Shown here: in pieces, positions 61,564 through 64,000 of the stretch
Layout: every line of letters starts with the position of its first letter
Position numbering within the stretch: position 1 is the first letter of the stretch
NCBI GenBank assembly: GCA_014843695.1
Contig: CM026386.1
Coordinates: 11,163,814-11,227,813, forward strand
Reading direction: 5' to 3'
DNA length: 64,000 bases
DNA from: Archivesica marissinica
Lineage: Eukaryota > Mollusca > Bivalvia > Venerida > Vesicomyidae
Notes under the pieces: model-generated
Databases searched by the model: none
The model's input: only the letters and a program-made list of their open reading frames with translations
Told to the model about the DNA's origin: nothing
Position numbers and translations under genes: made by a program

Positions 61564-61710
61564 CAAGAGATTAGTCAATTTAGATTTTGGAGAATAGTGC
61601 AATGATACAGACAGAGACCCATTCCAGGGTCTCCTCTGGTTCTTTTGCGTGCAAGGTGTACAGCACCGGCACGAGACCTCGGTTTCAACTCCCATCTGAA
61701 AGACTATTAA
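61564..61710 (-). mobile_element. MetaSINE-like fragment without tRNA head
   Basis: Contains AAGAGATTAGTCAATTTAGA, GAGACCCATTCCAG, CTCTGGTTCTTTTGCGTGC and CACGAGACCTCGG as in the other three copies, then ends after ATCTGAAAGACTATTAATA. Both the head and the terminal segment that formed the 57-bp satellite are missing. Confidence 0.75.
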
Positions 61711-61967
61711 TAATTGATAATATTATTATATGTAGGCCTATCTGTTGAATTTCGTAGGATCATTGCTGGTATAGATGCTACGATTATTATATGTTCAGAC
61801 TTATTCCGTTATAAAAATAAACACATATATCTTTGCATATATCTCTTTGTAAGGGATGTTAGGGTACACGTCGTCATCATCGTCATCATCATCATCAGCT
61901 ATAATGATTGCATATAGACTTAGTCACTAGTAATACAAACATCAACATTTACATATTTTCGAAATGA

Positions 61968-62180
61968 ATGTTGACTATTGGTCTGTTTTTGCTCATTTTC
62001 GTAGTTGGCAGTTTTAGCGTCTACCATATAATACAAGTACCTGCTACTGACAGCGATGACGACATTTGCAAACAAATTCGAAAACAGGTTGTGTCCGGAA
62101 ATAGTGTGATTTACGATAATAAGCGTCTATTGACTTACTCTTATTTTACACGAGATCTGCACTTAATTATTGGAATTTAA
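61968..62180 (+). CDS. Possible signal-anchor exon of a secretory-pathway enzyme
   Basis: The frame starts MLTIGLFLLIFVVGSFSVYH, a short uncharged start followed by a hydrophobic stretch long enough to span a membrane, then an acidic and polar stretch (ATDSDDDICKQIRKQ). This is the layout of the first coding exon of a type II Golgi enzyme. The neighbouring sulfotransferase family needs just such an exon, and this ORF sits downstream of gene 2 on the same strand, where a further tandem copy would begin. Potential donors lie at CAG|GTTGTG (about 62089) and ATA|GTGTGA (about 62105); the latter would leave one base, matching the two-base entry of the PAPS exons. No direct homology proves this; it may be an unrelated ORF. 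Confidence 0.35.
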   Translation: MLTIGLFLLIFVVGSFSVYHIIQVPATDSDDDICKQIRKQVVSGNSVIYDNKRLLTYSYFTRDLHLIIGI

Positions 62181-62572
62181 TTAACAAAAGGCGTATAATA
62201 ATTGGAACTATGTAGACAACAACTTACTATTTATCGCCGTTGTGGTACTTGGGAACATCTGCTAGGGAACATCTGCTATGTTTTAATATGTATACTACCA
62301 GCAAATGGTAATGTTTATGCAAGGGACGTAACTATGAATATATAATACAGTTCTACAATCTTGACAACGTCCACAAGCACTTGTACAGTCACGCTTATTC
62401 TCTATGGAGTTACATATTAGTGTGTTGCATACCCCAGAGATGCTGCAGCGAATCAGTGTAGGCTACATCCCAACCCAGCTTAGCGTTTTAATGTTTGCAT
62501 ATAAAGTGCCATGCTGTGTTTATGGCTTGAATGCGGATGTCTGTCGAATATTTGATAAAATTTAAGCGCCAA
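62181..62572. other. Intergenic, nothing recognised
   Basis: No frame, repeat or RNA-like element was recognised before the 53-bp array starts. Confidence 0.4.
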
Positions 62573-64000
62573 AAGCTAGATATAACACTGTATCTAGAGA
62601 TTTATCAAGATATTGCACTATGATCAGACGAGATATAACACTGTATCTAGAGATTTATCGGGATATTGCACTATGATCAGACGAGATATAACACTGTATC
62701 TAGAGATTTATCAAGCTATTGCACTAGGATCAGACGAGATATAACACTGTATCTAGAGATTTATCGGGATATTGCACTAGGATCAGACGAGATGTAACAC
62801 TGTATCTAGAGATTTATCGGGATATTGCACTAGGATCAGACGAGATATAACACTGTATCTAGAGATTTATCTGGATATTGTATAGGATCAGACGAGATAT
62901 AACACTGTATCTAGAGATTTATCTGGATATTGTATAGGATCAGACGAGATATAACACTGTATCTAGAGATTTATCAAGATATTGCACTAGGATCAGACGA
63001 GATATAACACTGTATCTAGAGATTTATCTGGATATTGCACTATGATCAGACGAAATATAGCACTGTATCTAGAGATTTATCGGGATATTGCACTAGGATC
63101 AGACGAGATATAACACTGTATCTAGAGATTTATCTGGATATTGCACTATGATCAGACGAGATATAACACTGTATCTAGAGATTTATCGGGATATTGCACT
63201 AGGATCAGACGAGATATAACACTGTATCTAGAGATTTATCTGGATATTGCACTAGGATCAGACGAGATATAACACTGTATCTAGAGATTTATCGGGATAT
63301 TGCACTAGGATCAGACGAGATATAACACTGTATCTAGAGATTTATCTGGATATTGTATAGGATCAGACGAGATATAGCACTGTATCTAGAGATTTATCGG
63401 GATATTGCACTAGGATCAGACGAGATATAACACTGTATCTAGAGATTTATCGGGATATTGCACTATGATCAGACGAGATATAACACTGTATCTAGAGATT
63501 TATCAAGTTATTGCACTAGGATCAGACGAGATATAGCACTGTGTCTAGAGATTTATCGGGATATTGTATAGGATCAGACGAGATATAACACTGTATCTAG
63601 AGATTTATCGGGATATTGCACTAGGATCAGACGAGATATAACACTGTATCTAGAGATTTATCGGGGTATTGCACTAGGACCAGACGAGATATAACACTGT
63701 ATCTAGAGATTTATCTGGATATTGCACTAGGATCAGACGAGATATAACACTGTATCTAGAGATTTATCGGGATATTGCACTAGGATCAGACGACATATAA
63801 CACTGTATCTAGAGATTTATCGGGATATTGCACTAGGATCAGACGAGATATAACACTGTATCTAGAGATGTATCGGGATATTGCACTAGGATCAGACGAG
63901 ATATAACACTGTATCTAGAGATTTATCGGGATATTGCACTAGGTTCAGACGAGATATAACACTGTATCTAGAGATTTATCGGGATATTGCACTCGGATCA
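62573..64000. repeat. 53-bp satellite (about 27 copies, continues past the window)
   Basis: Unit of 53 bp: CAGACGAGATATAACACTGT, ATCTAGAGATTTATCGGGAT, ATTGCACTAGGAT. Variants are TCAAGATATTG, TCTGGATATTG, ACTATGATC and a 52-bp form with TTGTATAGGAT. The left edge begins in a partial unit at AGATATAACACTG. It shows no clear relation to the other arrays. Confidence 0.97.

Overview
The window looks like AT-rich nuclear DNA from an invertebrate, most likely a mollusc. The evidence is spliced exons with GT/AG borders, tRNA-headed SINEs on a body of the type I associate with the MetaSINE group, APE-type LINE remnants, MITEs with clear terminal inverted repeats, and minisatellite arrays filling well over half of the sequence. 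Nothing suggests a bacterial or phage origin. The species cannot be named from the sequence alone.

Layout. 1-8377: 55-bp satellite (family A). 8378-9377: 1000-N gap. 9378-22095: 31-bp satellite, about 410 copies. 22096-22371: unique right flank of a dispersed element that recurs at 28621-29093. 22372-23727 (minus): 5' half of a LINE ORF2. 24470-24750: candidate small-protein gene. 25300-26830 (minus): decayed copy of an uncharacterised invertebrate gene family. 29480-30210 (minus): 3' part of another LINE ORF2. 31560-31880: dispersed element, present inverted at 45900-46180. 32405-32870: eight-copy 55-bp minisatellite. 33441-33612: sulfotransferase exon running into a second 1000-N gap. 34613-42360: second family A array. 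42361-44150: family B, a diverged sister of A. 44150-45400: about seven old monomers of 165-170 bp, interrupted by a SINE. 46201-57841: sulfotransferase gene with three recognised exons; its introns are filled by a 35-bp array (intron 1) and a 57-bp array (intron 2). 57900-62000: SINE, MITEs, TATG microsatellite and a 21-bp array. 61968-62180: possible signal-anchor exon. 62573-64000: 53-bp array running off the end.

The recognisable genes are two paralogous copies of the PAPS-binding exon of Golgi carbohydrate sulfotransferases (CHST1/3-like). Both lie on the plus strand and both are entered in the same codon phase. One copy joins cleanly, with matching phases, to two downstream exons that give the rest of the domain. 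The other is cut by an assembly gap. This could be a tandem gene family or a pair of alternative exons.

The most interesting feature is how the satellites arose. The 57-bp array is the 3' end of a tRNA-derived SINE plus its flanking target site, with the period set by a GACGCCT microhomology. The 31-bp array is an expansion of a short internal minisatellite still present at low copy in a dispersed element about 6 kb away. Very long ORFs (up to 1700 codons) across the arrays are by-products of stop-free repeat units and are not annotated as genes.
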